A stretch of 64,000 nucleotides of DNA. It comes from Branchiostoma floridae (lineage: Eukaryota > Chordata > Leptocardii > Amphioxiformes > Branchiostomatidae). The notes beneath the pieces were generated by a model that did not search any database, was not told the origin of the DNA, and was given only the letters and a program-made list of their open reading frames with translations. The position numbers and the translations under genes were made by a program. Below, one piece after another: positions 12,501 to 24,934 of this stretch; position 1 is the stretch's first letter, and the number at the start of each line of letters is the position of its first letter. The DNA is taken from positions 19,645,654-19,709,653 of the forward strand of contig NC_049979.1 of NCBI RefSeq assembly GCF_000003815.2, in the 5' to 3' direction.

Positions 12501-15500
12501 TATATATTTCGGAACATAGAGATTTCGGAACATAGAGATTTCGGAACATAGAGATTTCGGAACATAGAGATTTCGGAACATAGAGATTTCGGAACATAGA
12601 CATGTAACCGTAGAGACAAAGATTTCAAAATGGGGGAGGGGGGCAACCTAGAAGTGTAGGAAGGTCAACTGTGTGGTCTGACTTTTTAACCTCCAATAGG
12701 CCAGGTGTTAGCTTGTACCCAGCTTGATTACTGACAGTACACCGCCTACTCTAATGACAGATTCCTACCATCATAGGTAATGGGGCTGAACTATGGTATT
12801 AAAGGAATCACTTGCTGACCACACCCTATATTGAATGGCAATGCTACCTTTGTCAATGACAACCCTGTATAACTAATATCATAGCATTAAAGCGCGAGTC
12901 ATAATAAAGGAATGTTGTGGTATTGCATTTGTGACATCAGTCTGACTGCACCTGTGTTGGTGTACGTTCTATCATCATACATCCATGCATATCTATCAGG
13001 GCATGATAAGCTTGTCAGATAGCAACAACGAGTACGGTAGAGGCACCCATATGGTAGAATGCCATACATGTATGTGATTATTATCACTTCAACTGGAATA
13101 ACAGGACTTGGAATCCAGCTGTGAAGGCCATTCGATTATGGCTCCCAGTTGTGCAGTACATAAAAAGAGAGATTCTCTGAATTCCTTGCTTGAACTTGAT
13201 CTTTCAGCTACATACTATACAAAAAAACACCTTTTGAGGCTTTTCAAAACCTTCTCATCAATAAATTTGGTATTCCGGTAGACTAAGATAATTATACCAT
13301 ATGTCAATATTTTGCCAAAGTCAATATTTCTCAAAAAGGTTCAGGAATATCAAGAATTTGTTTCCAATACATTGGATGTAATCTTGAGGCTGGATAACAG
13401 AGAGATTTGCATTACCAGAAAGCGATAATATAAACTCAGTAAAGGAAACTAGAAAAGTTAGCACTTTCTCAAATTCTCCAATTAGTATTCAGCAATCTTC
13501 AAACTTTGATAAGTTCAACATGGTCATTTCTGACAGTCATGGCACATCATAGTCCAACTAAGCCCGAAAAATGTCTTCAGAAGCTATCCCCAACTTTACG
13601 TCCCAGTGTTATTGTCAAACATCCAAAACTGAAAGGTGGAGAGGGGACTGGGGCCAACTCTAGTACTTCAGTATGGATGAGAAGGACCAGAGATGTAATC
13701 AATGAAGACTGACAACCCTGCTGAGGGTCAGCTCATGGCAAGCTGTGCACTTAATTGCGTCCCATGTGAGGACTTGGTTGAAAATTGTTTGGACCAGAAG
13801 CTGTCCAGAAACTGCACAGTCTGCATGTATAAATGCATAGCTCTTTTTACAGTTGAAGCTTTGATGCAGTGCAGGCATATCATCTTTCAGTCCCCATTGC
13901 CAACCTGCAACACAAGGCTTTAAATCTCAAAATGAACTACTTTTGACAAGCCTAGGGCACCTAAAAATAAGCATGTCACTGCTGAGTTGTTCCTAAAAAC
14001 AGAGATGAATATGATGACCCAGATATACTTTTTTGTTTGTCTAACATTGTATTTGCGACTGCGCTAGCCAATCTACTTCAACAGAATTTGATAGCACAGA
14101 GGTGCACATAGCAGCAACTCAGTCAACGCAACCTTTTGACCAGACACCAAGGTCATTTCACAGGGAGAGCTAGAGCCTTGGAAAACATGTGACGGGCTTG
14201 TGAGGCCAAGAACACCATCTGAATGCTAAAACCTGAAGCTCAAAGACTCCATTGCATGCTTGACTTGTCTGTGTATTGTGTCTGTAACGTACATTGTATA
14301 TACTGGTGGTGTGAAGCTTAACCATCTGGACCATCTGTTATCAGATCCTAAGTCTGTAGTGCAAAGCTACAAGGTAATAGCAATACTACATATACACATT
14401 GCCCTGGCTTTCAACACCAGGGCTGTTTCATTACACCTCCTGGATTGGTCAGAAAAAAAATGTTCTTTCCTGACCCCACCCTATTCTAACCTAACCCCTT
14501 ACCACTCATCTCAAATGCCAAACACCTTCAACATGTTCAAAATCATTCAACTGCTCTTCACTACCCAGGCTTTCCTTTATCTTATCAATTTTGCTAACAC
14601 CCCTTGGGAATCATAAATGGAACAGCCCTGCAAATACTGGCGAATGAAATTTCCCATTAGAATTCAATTTACAATTCTGATGACACTGCTTCTCTTTTAT
14701 GGACACACTGCAATCAAAGACAACCTGTCTTGTATGTTTGTTTTAGTCTTCATAGGTCCACTGTGTCACATCAATCAAAACACCTGTGTCTTCCTTACAT
14801 CGTAAATTGACAGTGCATAATGAAATATGTGCCATAGAAAATACAGCAAACCACTTTTGCCTTGTATTTACGAGGGGTATCTACCTCGGGGTTGCATCGT
14901 TCCACTCTGGTTAAGTATTGTGTAATGGGCTCTCAGAAGCTGTTAAAACAATAGTCCTCTTCCCAACGGAACATTTCCGGCCATGTGAATTGATTACGGG
15001 TGCATACCCTCTGCTTCAAGCCATCTGGCTGGTAATGGAACAGGTCATTTGCGCCCAGTTTTGTACTTGATGAATGTGGGCATCTGCAGAGTTTACAGTC
15101 AACATGTCAGGTAGATGGACCTTTCATCAAGCCTACAGCTTTCTAATCTTCTTTCTTGTAAATCATTGATATTCATAAATCCACTTGCTGTCAGGACCTC
15201 ATTTATCACGCCTGGTCCATTACTTCAAATTATTACTATGCCATATCCATGGCATGAGCTTAGGGATACAGCTCAAGGATTAACAGACAATGTTCTGTTT
15301 CTCACATGACTCCAAAGACTGAAGTTATTTGCAATTGATTATTTGAACGTCATTCTTCTTCTTGTAAATGTTTTAATAAATTGCTGTCATAATCAAACGA
15401 TACAAATATAGCAACGTTAGAGCCAGCATTCCACAGTGAAGTTCCTGGAAACAGAGATATCTTTCCAAAACAAATTCTACATTTCCTGAAGGACTGAAAT

Positions 15501-18077
15501 CTGCCATGCTCATCTCCTGTCCATCCTGTATTCAAAATCTATAAATTTAACCTTTTATATAACTAACAGTCTAACATTATCGAGTCAGACACCCCTTCCA
15601 AGAGGCTTCTCAAAGTTCTTCAAACGCATTTTGCCCCAAAAAATCAAGTGAAATCAACAAATTGGTATCCCTTTCCCTGATCTCTAACACCCCTCCCAGT
15701 TCAATGGACTATCCCAACCAAGGAGGAAGAGACAGACCCCTCCCAATGGGAGCACACTGCAGTATTTTGTCATCATTTCATGCATACTCGCTGTCTCTAT
15801 GAATTCCCAAACCTCCAATTATATATTCACTTTGAGGCAGCTGATACCCAACAGAAATCCTAACTGTCCATTGTCTATTCCCAGCGTTGTCCATGATGCA
15901 GCCATGCAGAAGAGAAGACACTTTATAATATATATTACTTATTATTATATGTTACTAACATCAACTACTAGATATAGAGTGTTACATGATCCCATGTACC
16001 ACCTGGGTTGTCCCAGACATAAGGACTGGGGTGGTCTATGCCCTCACACTGGCCAGATACCACCTCTTTCCTATCAGATAAGGTTACCTTATGAACCCTC
16101 TGCTGAGTGGCTTATGTCAGACTTTATTAGATAGGACAGCCCTTTTGGGGCATACCCTAAATCCATGGAAAAGATTCAGTTTCCTAATATATACATCTTA
16201 CATTAAGGAAGACAGTGGAATAGCATTTTCCTGTAAATTCTTATTCAATTGCTGGGAAAAGCTGCAAGGCTTTTTTCTTTATTTTAAGCCTGGGTTATTT
16301 GATTATTTTTTAAGTGGGGTATTTCTGGTATTTTTTCCCTCCTGAGTTCTTTTTTCAGCAACATTTAATTTGGGAAATCCTCTGGGTGAATGCAAGAAAT
16401 ACCAGTCCTTAGGCTTTAGGATTGACATCTGAACCTCATTTACCCCTCCTTACATGTTGCAGAACACAGTAACCTCCTTGTGTTGTGGGGAAAAAAAACT
16501 CACAGGAGAGCAAAAAAGGGAACGGCAACATGGGGTTTGATTCCTGTTTATTTGTAGGGGGCGAATGCAATTGACAGGCAAACTATGATGTTTGCTTGCC
16601 ACACACAGTTTCAGCAAATTTCCACGGGAAAGCATATACGGACAAAACGACTAGCACGCACTGATTCCGTTTATAGCACAAACACACACAAGTGCAGCTT
16701 CCAGCAGGCATTGGCAAGAAGGCTTTAGAACTTCCTCTCACAAATCCAACATCCTTCTGTTAATTCCGATTATTCCTCTTCTTGCTACTGTACTGCCCTT
16801 ATAATGAATTGGCCTGATCGCTAGATCAGCAATACTTTGAAACCAGTAGAAAGTAAGAAATCTTAGTTGTACCAAGACATCATTTCTTCCTTGAATAAAC
16901 CACACTGCATTCAAGAAATGCAGCCAAATATATTACGTTCTTGTTCAAGTATTCAACTCTAGTGCTAACCCATTTTTCATGAGGGCATTTCAACAACGAG
17001 CTGTCAAACCAAGAAAGCCACACACTCCTTCAATGTCAGCTGATATCAAAGGCTCTCATTAAAAACCATAACAAGGGAACAGCCAAGGCCCTGCTAAAAC
17101 TGACAGAAGAAAACGTAAGAAGGAGTACAAGCAGAAATTTGAGCTGAGGTCCCAGGGTTGTAGTCAAAGGGTTCCCTGTTTAGAAGGGTCACATGTGTCT
17201 AACCCCTTCAACCACCCACTTTGTCACTAAGGAAATTAGAAGCAACACTACCTTTTATTGACTCTAACATTCAATACAAACTCACTGCTTTCCATTAGCT
17301 TCCATTGAAGCGGAAGTCTTAAAAGGAAAACATGTGTTGTAGAAATAAGTTAAGTATAAACATTTAGAATTACTTGAATAAGTGTCAATATTACTTTTGG
17401 TAAAGTAGACAGGTGGAGCAGAATTCAAAACAGGTGTGTATTACCAGGAAAAACTGTGTATAATCTAATTTTTTAATTGCTATGATACAAATACAATCTA
17501 ATTAGGAGAAAGTTCTTTTGTTGTGTTTTAGAATAATCCAACCCCTAGTTTGTTTCCTTGATTCAATCTCTCCAGGCCTGCACTTTCTGACAAAAACCGA
17601 AATTGCCTCAAGGCGTTTTTAGCTCTTTCGAAGGAAGGCCAAAAGGAAGTATTTCATCAACTGATTTAGATAACATCTGTCAGACTAGGGTTGTAACATT
17701 TCCTCTATGAAAATTCATAAAATCTGAGCATCAAATTTTATTGGTCTTTACAGGAAATTTATTCTTACAGGTGAACTGTTACATCACAAGACAATACTTA
17801 CCATTTCTCTCCTGAGGAGAGCTATAGAAGCCTCTAGTCCCAGCTTGGGCCGTCTCCTGGCCCCGGGGACGGGATGGTCATGTCCGTTGGCGCCGTTGGA
17901 CCCGTTACTGCCGTTGAACAGGGCCATGTGGTGCGTCTGGGACCGGGACAAATCGTCCTGAATCATGGACTGTTTCGTGTACAGTCGCTCTAGGTCTCTC
18001 CACGAGTTCGCCGTGTGGGTGTTCAACAGCCCGCTCAGGCTCTTCGGAAGGTCGGGTAACCCCTGGATGTTCGCCAT
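6532..18077 (-). CDS. FAM89: FAM89 / leucine repeat adaptor protein (LRAP25) homologue
   Basis: Two coding exons: 17802-18077 (donor GTAAGT) and 6532-6903 (acceptor ccgttgcag). They join in phase 0, giving ...ALLRREM|IGLRQMDVSLLCKLW, which spans the family's hallmark core. The N-terminal exon has LPDLPKSLSGLLN and SWRDLERLYTKQS, also diagnostic. The product is about 215 residues, slightly longer than human FAM89A/B (about 185-190). I chose the ATG at 18077: upstream in this frame there is only a GTG (18143) and then a TAG at 18177-18179, with no ATG between. The second exon encodes a long acidic tract (Glu/Asp run near 6706-6750) absent from the vertebrate proteins as I remember them. In mammals, FAM89B is an adaptor linking MRCK to LIMK1 in lamellipodial actin control; transfer of that role is inference. 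The 10.9-kb intron carries transposons. Confidence 0.88.
6904..9811. other. Intronic sequence (FAM89 intron, 3' part)
   Basis: AT-rich non-coding DNA. I see no family-level match, no TIR element and no convincing exon on either strand. Confidence 0.4.
9812..9920 (-). CDS. Orphan terminal-exon candidate inside the FAM89 intron
   Basis: On the - strand a good acceptor (attgtttcag) is followed by an open frame of 35 residues ending in TGA, starting HWGKKCAPRRCDFSH and including DTDFCEDVYYLPEHIP. The composition (four Cys, acidic and aromatic residues) looks protein-like. It needs two bases from an upstream exon (phase 2). FAM89 exon 1 ends in phase 0, and splicing it here would give an immediate stop, so this is not a simple FAM89 alternative ending. 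It could be the last exon of a nested gene, or chance. I do not recognise the family. Confidence 0.25.
10341..10732. mobile_element. hAT-like MITE
   Basis: The right end read on the - strand begins CAGGGTTCTCCCCAGAG and the left end CAGGCCCCGTTCTCCCCAGA, matching hAT-type ends that start CAG. The inner sequence has repeated 'tatagtggag' motifs at both ends. Flanks read ttgtatac (left) and ggtatacc (right), a decayed possible 8-bp target duplication. No transposase is encoded in about 390 bp. Confidence 0.55.
11615..12617. mobile_element. Non-autonomous transposon with inverted 16-bp tandem arrays and 8-bp TSD
   Basis: Direct repeats gtagagac at 11615-11622 and 12610-12617 flank the element as a perfect 8-bp target duplication. 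Ends start GGTGAC (left) and GGTTAC (right, - strand). Just inside the left end are four copies of the 16-mer ctatgttccgaaatct (11633-11700). Just inside the right end are six copies in the opposite orientation (12508-12601). The core has no transposase. The 8-bp TSD points to hAT, P or Merlin-type chemistry. Confidence 0.75.
12618..17801. other. Intronic sequence (FAM89 intron, 5' part)
   Basis: AT-rich, no recognised gene or clear transposon boundary. Open frames here lack splice context and family signatures. Confidence 0.4.
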
Positions 18078-18690
18078 CGAGGGCACTCTGGGTCTCCTCT
18101 GCGCCAGTTTCGCTGGGGAAAGTTTCTCGGTCGCCTCCGTCACACCGTGCCGCCGAGGTAAGAGCAGCTGAACGGTAACCTAAACACGCGACAATCTACC
18201 TGATCACTGCTGGGGCTAAAATCCTCGTCTGTGGTACAAACACGAACTGACCCCAACAATAACAGAGTATAAACCTTGTACAAACTGCTTTTCCACGCTG
18301 ATTTGAAGTCGCGAGACGAAGAAATCGTGCCGGGTTGTCCTGAGAGAGAAGCAGGCAGGAAGAGGTCTGTTCCGTCTGCGGAAGTGGCCGTGTTGGGTCG
18401 CATGTAGCCTTGTCCTGGGCTCGGTGCTTGCTGACTCCGCTAAAAACGGGCGTTCCGGTGAATTCCCAGGCGATGACGCCGTCAGATCGCTTCCGTCACT
18501 TTAGTGAAAACGTGCCGGTCGAAGTGGATGTCGCCTTCGTGACGAATCGCGGTAGAAATTTGTAAATATTTGAGCGTGCGTCCACAACAGTCCGCCCACA
18601 CATCCTCACAGTTACACAGGACCAACCTGGACTGTTCCAAGAAAGAAAAGAAAACTTGGGGGGTGGAAAGGGGCGACCGCATAAGATGTG
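18078..18690 (-). promoter_or_regulatory. Probable 5' UTR/promoter of the FAM89 homologue
   Basis: Directly upstream of the FAM89 ATG the sequence becomes richer in G, C and CpG than the surrounding intron and intergenic DNA. It also has stop codons in frame with the CDS, consistent with leader and promoter. No TATA box was identified; the assignment is by position and composition. Confidence 0.35.
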
Positions 18691-19565
18691 TACTTTAATC
18701 TGAAACAATGAAGAAAACAATAAGACTAAAAAGAGTTATCATACAAATATATAGCAGATAATGAATACAAAATAGTTCTAACAATAGCGAAATATACTGT
18801 AAATAAAGTGTGTCCTAGTGACTGTGACCTAGTGACACCCCTTAATTTTTTTGAAACAGTCCACGGTATCAAATACAAAAACGCACAATGACGTACTGGT
18901 ATGAATATGCAGTACAACCGGTCCAAATATGGGCATGTTTGTTGTGACGTCAGTATAGGCGACGTTTGTCAACAGCATGATAACCATTGTCAAACTCTCG
19001 TGGCAGGAAATACAAACAATTTTGTTGTAAACATCAGCTTTACAATATCTACTGTAACGTTATGCTTTGGCGTTAGTGGCACCGTTTATTTTTCAGCATA
19101 GTAGTCACTTTCAATGCAATTGCTTATTTGTTTTGCTATACTCTGATAAAAGTTAATTAAAACGTGATCTTCACGCCATGTAACGTTTAATAACATTACC
19201 GACTTTCGCAAACTATGTATGTGTCATGAAATTTTAGACCACGAGTTCGACTCTCTACTACTGTTATCAATACTAGATTAAGCTGACTGATGATTCTATC
19301 AGATTTTATGAAACTTCAAAAAAGGGAGAACCGTAACGGTAACAGTTGATAGTGATTGGTCATTCCGTTCTTCAAACATTTTACAAAGATTAGAATTACA
19401 CATGTACTAGAAGAGCACAAATACGACGAAATAGAATATTCCCTGTACCAACAAATTTACATGTATCCTTAAAGCTCACCCCTGGCCCAAACGTGCGTGC
19501 GTGCGTGCGCGCGCGCACTTGTTTGTATGTCTGTGTTTGTGTTTGTGTTTGTGCGTGTGCGTGTG

Positions 19566-19616
<51 letters not shown>

Positions 19617-22600
19617 GTGTGTGTGTCAACGTACAGAATGAAATCAGAGGTCGATGCTGTTGGGTGCACTGGATCAGAGGTTGTCTGCAGAGAGCTTTGA
19701 TCCCGGTAGAGGGGGCTGCTGAAGTGCGGGCTATCGATAGATGGGTCCGGGTTGGTTGCTCGGCGATACTGCTGTTTCACATGAGCCACCTTTTCACAAA
19801 CAGTCTTCGCCGCATTTTCATTTCATCCCTCGATCTTTAGGACGATTCACCTTGTATTTGAGCAATAATGTTATATGCAGAATCGTTCCAAACTAAACCA
19901 CAATGAATTTCAGGATCTGAAAATTTAAGAAATGGCAACCCCACAGTTTCCACAAACAGCGAGCATCGTTTTTCAGCGGAGAGGTAATAACGTTATGTCT
20001 ACATCGGAAAATGCAGATTCTACCGGTCCGCGATGTCTCATACATCATATCCCTCCAGCTTAAATGTTGAAGACAGCCTAAAACGTCCAAGTACTGTACA
20101 TGGCGATACAGTTTTATTTGGCACACAAACAGTCTCAAAGTGTTCTACCGGGCCATGGTTTGTAATGTCTAAGAGAGTGTATCGGTGGGGTTTGCATGTT
20201 GGGTCTTTCGTGTGTACTTTAGTCCATGGTTTTGATCTCTGCCAAACTTTCCCTTTTAAATATTTTTCAACTTAAATATTTGACAAGAAGTGAACTTTAT
20301 TGTGCCACTTTCCCCCGGTTTGGAATATCTTAATGTTGCCATCTTCATTTTCTTAGAAATTCGTCTGTCATGTAAGATGAGGCATGCGTGTCCCTATCTT
20401 TTACTGAAGAACTGATGCATTGATGTATATCATACGCACCTTAAACGTCAATTCTTCACAGCAATCAGTTTTAACTTGGTTAGGTGAAACCTGTTACATG
20501 ATTATGATGACTAGAAGACTAGAAACATCGTCTCAGTAAAGTCCGCTTACTTGAACGAGCATCAGTCAAAGGTCTTCAGGAGGGTGTGTCATACAGATAT
20601 CTACTAAAGCTTTGCGTTGTGGGAAAGATGCCGTTCATACATTGAAAACGGTGAATGGCATTGAAAATGACTTTGACCCCATTGAACAAGAGCATGTTTC
20701 CACCTGCCCTCTACTGGCTTCTTGTTTCCGCCGCTCCCGGTTTCGAAAACGTCATCGTACACGTGACGGCATTGTTTTCAACTTGTGTTGTTTGCACTTC
20801 AACCTTTGTAAGCATTTGAGCAGGTTTCTGCGTCGTTACAGACTGGTATGAGTATGCGAAAGTAGGACTTAAAGTTCATCATTCCTGAAGTGCGCATTTT
20901 TTCGACTGGTACTCTGAGAAGTGAAGTTTCTTCGGAATCGCACCCAGAGTTACAGGCCGCCAGTTGGCTGTTACCTCAATATGGCAATGCCGTGGCGCTT
21001 CCCACCACCTGGCCAACCCGATCGAAACCAGCAGGAAGGTGGGTTCCTCTTCTTCATCTTTCGCCACAGACTACGCGTACATTAAGAACCCGGGAGGAGC
21101 ACATTTGAAAGTTCATCTACGTAGTAATCCCAAATAAGTTTTTAAAAGTTTGGTTATACATGTTGTCAGCCTTAGCTTGCAGTTCATACTACTAGTACTT
21201 CCGGGTCTAGATCTGATCATGTACGTAGTGGTTTTCAAAACGTTAGTACGGGCTCTGAAGATTTTTCAGTATTGGTCGGCAGTAATATTATACAGAGTGT
21301 TGACTATAGCCTTAGTGGTCACTGGCACTACTGTAAAAACAAGAAAACAAGAAGTGTGATACCCTATAAGTCCATTAAATATTTGGGAGTTGTTCTCAAT
21401 TCCTTGTTTTATCTTGTCTCCCTTATTTAGATGTTATGAAAAAGAGGTTGTAACTAGAATAATGTATTTCTATTGCTCTTCAATGAATTTAAAGGCATTT
21501 TGCACCAAAACTATATGTGCTGCATACTAGCTACGATGTACTGAAAGAGTGAGAGAAACGCCAAACAATAACTCCATTTTCATGGCTAAAATGTATGCAA
21601 CACATGGTGTGTTGGGGGTGCGGGGTATATAGATTCAATAGCAATGTCTTCAATTTGATTACCAAACGTAGCGGATAATCATACAACACATGTGAATGTG
21701 AATAAAACTCTACACTACGTGGAGCGTATGGCTACGTTGCTACTTCCGTGACCCCATGGCATGGGGCCTCAAATGTCTGGCAAACAAAAGGTTTACATTT
21801 CACAGAGAAACTGAAGACTGGATAACAACTACCATCGCTTCTGGAACTACGTTACGTTTGTGAACGTTAATGCCATGAACCTTAGCTACTTCTGGCGAAT
21901 CTTGCATTTATGACTTATCGTTATTCCAATACATAACTTCTTCCTACGTGTTCGTCATTAGGTTTGCGGCATATTCGCTTTTACTGACATGCATATTATT
22001 GACATCATGGCTCTTTTGACAATCAATACTAGTATCCGATTTATCGAAGTGCAGATATATCTATAACCACGGGGAACACGTAAACCAAACAACGGCCTTT
22101 GTGATGTTGAATCACATGAGCTGTCAAGGGTGAGCCAGGTCAGCCAGTGGTATATGGCATCATTCAGAAAACAACTAACGTTACAATGTCAACAAAGAGG
22201 GCCGTCAGTGCCAACGGTGCGAGACGGTTACCCGCAAAAATATGCGCCCAAAACACAACAATATGCATTTTGAAATGCAGAATCCTCTCGCACACCCGGC
22301 TAACTTTGATAAAATTGAAAAACTAAATATTCATGGTTTTTCAGCCTTCTCTCCCCAATGTCTGTAACGTTTTTTAAAGATCAGATATAGGAAAACAATC
22401 GATTTCCTCCAAGAAGCGCCATACTGTGGAAGTTCATATGGTGCCTGCTCTACAGGTGTGTCACCTTTGACCTCTCTGTCACAAAGCCTTTCATTCCATG
22501 GCTAAATGGCCCAGTTTCGGTGACGTTGTGCCCCTTTGTTCTTGTTTTGCCGATCAATCCCCACAGGTTTCGTGTTTTGACAGATACATTCATTTCTACC

Positions 22601-22798
22601 TTAATAGGCCTCCCTGATAGTATCGACTTCTGTCAGTTTCTAGGGTTTATCATACAAATAATCCGCATCTACTCCATTAAGCGACCACCGAACTAATTAT
22701 GCAATCCTACACGATATTATTGCAGCGTTTTACATAGACTACATCTATAAGAAACGCACAAGAGAACAGCTTGTGCATCAGTGAGACCGCCAGAGCGA
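18691..22798. other. Intergenic region
   Basis: Nothing recognised apart from the GT microsatellite described separately. Short open frames show no motif. Confidence 0.4.
19492..19627. repeat. (TG)n microsatellite with variant CG and TTTG units
   Basis: Begins with GTGC/GCGC units, passes through GTTTGT units, then a long uninterrupted TG run (about 19567-19627). Apparent ORFs across it encode only Cys-Val, Thr-His or Val-Arg dipeptides and are artefacts. Confidence 0.97.
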
Positions 22799-24453
22799 AA
22801 TAGAGTTAATTCCAGTTGTGGCGGCCATTTTGGATTTCTGGGGTCATCCGGGGTCATGGCACCAGAACGAGACTGCAGTGGGTACCAGCTGGGCATTCTA
22901 CTATATAGGCTGTATTGCAGACATAAGTATGCCATCTTCGGGAGTGCATTTCACCCCTCTAAGGTTAACAACTGCACAATATATGCCTGTTATCTATAGA
23001 AAATATTGTTTTGAACATTTGAACTTGATTTTGGTGATATTTCTTATTAATTTTTCACATTTTTTGACGGGTGACCTGAGAACAATTAATGTCAGTGTTT
23101 ATGTCTTCCATATGCGCTGTGTATCGGTAACTGTGATTAAACCCTACAATAACATGGAAATATCGGACTGACAGACCTTTGGGTAGAAATTTAGAAGCCA
23201 TTTGGCTGCTATTCTGATGATTTCACGATGCCAAGAACCGTTCGGCAAACTACACTCTATGGGAAAATCCTGCGGCTCTCAATGGGGAAGGCGGTGTATG
23301 TACCGGGTGTGCTCCTTTACTTGTTTCCCAATTTATCTGGCAGTGTTTTTATTGTTTTATTTTAGTTTAAACAACATACCCCGTAACAAAAATGCCCACA
23401 TGTTGCATACCATTGTGGGATGAAATGTTTACTGTTGTTTTTGCAATGTTTCAATGCCAAGGTGGAAAAAAAACATGACTTTGATTGTAAGTGCCAGCGA
23501 AGTAGGGATTGTAGCCTGAGTGTCATCCTAGGTAGCTTATTGGGGCTCCCATACTCACCCCTCACAAACCAGAGGGGTGAGTATGAGAGCCTCTGTAACC
23601 AACTAGGATGATACTCAGGCTAGAGTCGACCCTCACATTACTCTAAAAAACGGGCTTCATGCCAGTTTCAGATCAGTGTGGGTGGAAATGTGACAGAGTT
23701 TTCACAGATGCTGCGAAGATCTGTTCATAAAACTACGTATTACTAAGTTCTGTCGCCAATTTACCTCTTCCACTGACGATAAAATTTACGTTTTTCTCCA
23801 CGTTGGCATTGAAAAATCCCTAACAGAAAAAAATCTGCTACATTTCAACCCACAATTTTATGGACCCAACATGTGGACTTTGTTGTGTAGGGTTATGTTG
23901 TTTAAACTAGAATAAAACAATGAAAACATGAATTGGGAAGAAAGTAAAGGAGCACACCCAGCATGACATTCCCATAGAGCGTAGTTTGCAGAATGGATCT
24001 TGGCATCAATAAATCATCAGAACAACTGCCAAATGTCTTCCAAATTTCTACCCGCAAAGTCATCCCCATATTTTGTGTATTTGTAGGGTTTAATCCCAAT
24101 AGTAAACCTACTATATCACAGTTACCAATATAAAGTACTCATGGATGATATAAACACTGACATTAATTGTTCTCAGGTCACCCGTCAAGAAATGTGAAAA
24201 ATTGATAAAAAATATCACCAAAATCAAATTCAAATGTCCAAAACAATATTTTCTATAGATGACAGGCATATATTGTGCAGTTGTTAACCTTAGAGGGGTG
24301 AAATGCACTCCCGAAGATGGCATACTTATGTCTGCAATACAGCCTATATAGTAGAATGCCCAGCTGGTACCCACTGCAGTCTCGTTCTGGTGCCATGACC
24401 CCGGATGACCCCGGAAATCCAAAATGGCCGCCACAACTGGAATTAACTCTATT
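22799..24453. mobile_element. Fold-back transposable element with arms of about 700 bp
   Basis: The left arm (22799 to about 23511) and right arm (about 23755 to 24453) are imperfect inverted copies. They share, among other stretches, AATAGAGTTAATTCCAGTTG at the outer ends and matching text through the full length. Equivalent open frames in the two arms (start AAILDF, 22818 on + and near 24430 on -) arise only because the arms are copies. The loop holds a separate hairpin (23512-23622). No transposase or clear target duplication was seen. Confidence 0.8.
23512..23622. mobile_element. 111-bp hairpin MITE nested in the fold-back element
   Basis: Outer arms TAGCCTGAGTGTCATCCTAG and its near-perfect inverse, plus an inner inverted pair around 'actcacccctc'/'gaggggtgagt', so almost the whole unit self-pairs. 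It sits at the junction of the left arm and the loop of the larger element. Confidence 0.65.
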
Positions 24454-24934
24454 CCCAAATCATCGGCTTTAATTGATATAAAAGTATATAATTCCATTGT
24501 AATTGTATAGTTTCTTTATGCAAGGAAGTTATATAACCTCAAATTAAGCTAGTGTTTAGTATATCTCCGCGACTCAACCTCTGCTTGGAGAATAAACTTG
24601 GTTCAACATGTGTTTCTTGTTCGCATGGAGCCTGCCACCTGGCCTTATCAAACGGGGTCCAGTAGATGTTTTGTCATTTACATTGTTCGCTACCATTCAA
24701 TCAAACCAAAACATTAGCTTATAGCTTTTTAGAGCACTGACATAAATATACCCGACTACTAAAGCTAAGTCTATGTACAAAAAAACGTATAGAGTTGAAG
24801 ACGTTTAGGTACGCATTTGGCATGTTTGGTATGGTCCAATTGTCACCGGCAGAATGCCAAGGCGGGACGGTGCCAAAAAAACAAATTATGTTGCTTCGGA
24901 ATTTATAGCACTCCAATAGCTTCAGTCATTCAAC
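24454..24934 (+). promoter_or_regulatory. Upstream region of the TRANK1-like gene
   Basis: Non-coding 480 bases between the fold-back element and the ATG at 24935. It presumably contains the promoter and 5' UTR. No specific site could be assigned. Confidence 0.3.

Noticed and set aside
18078-18143. GTG at 18143 as the FAM89 start codon
   Set aside because: Family alignment begins near the ATG at 18077, and a non-AUG start is not needed.
18140-18403. ORF upstream of the FAM89 start
   Set aside because: It is in a different frame from FAM89, ends in TGA at 18140-18142 and fits a 5' leader.
19396-19840. Thr-His and Cys-Val repeat ORFs
   Set aside because: Translation of a TG/CA microsatellite.
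22818-24497. Matching protein-like ORFs starting AAILDF on both strands
   Set aside because: They mirror each other because they are the two arms of a fold-back element; no known domain.
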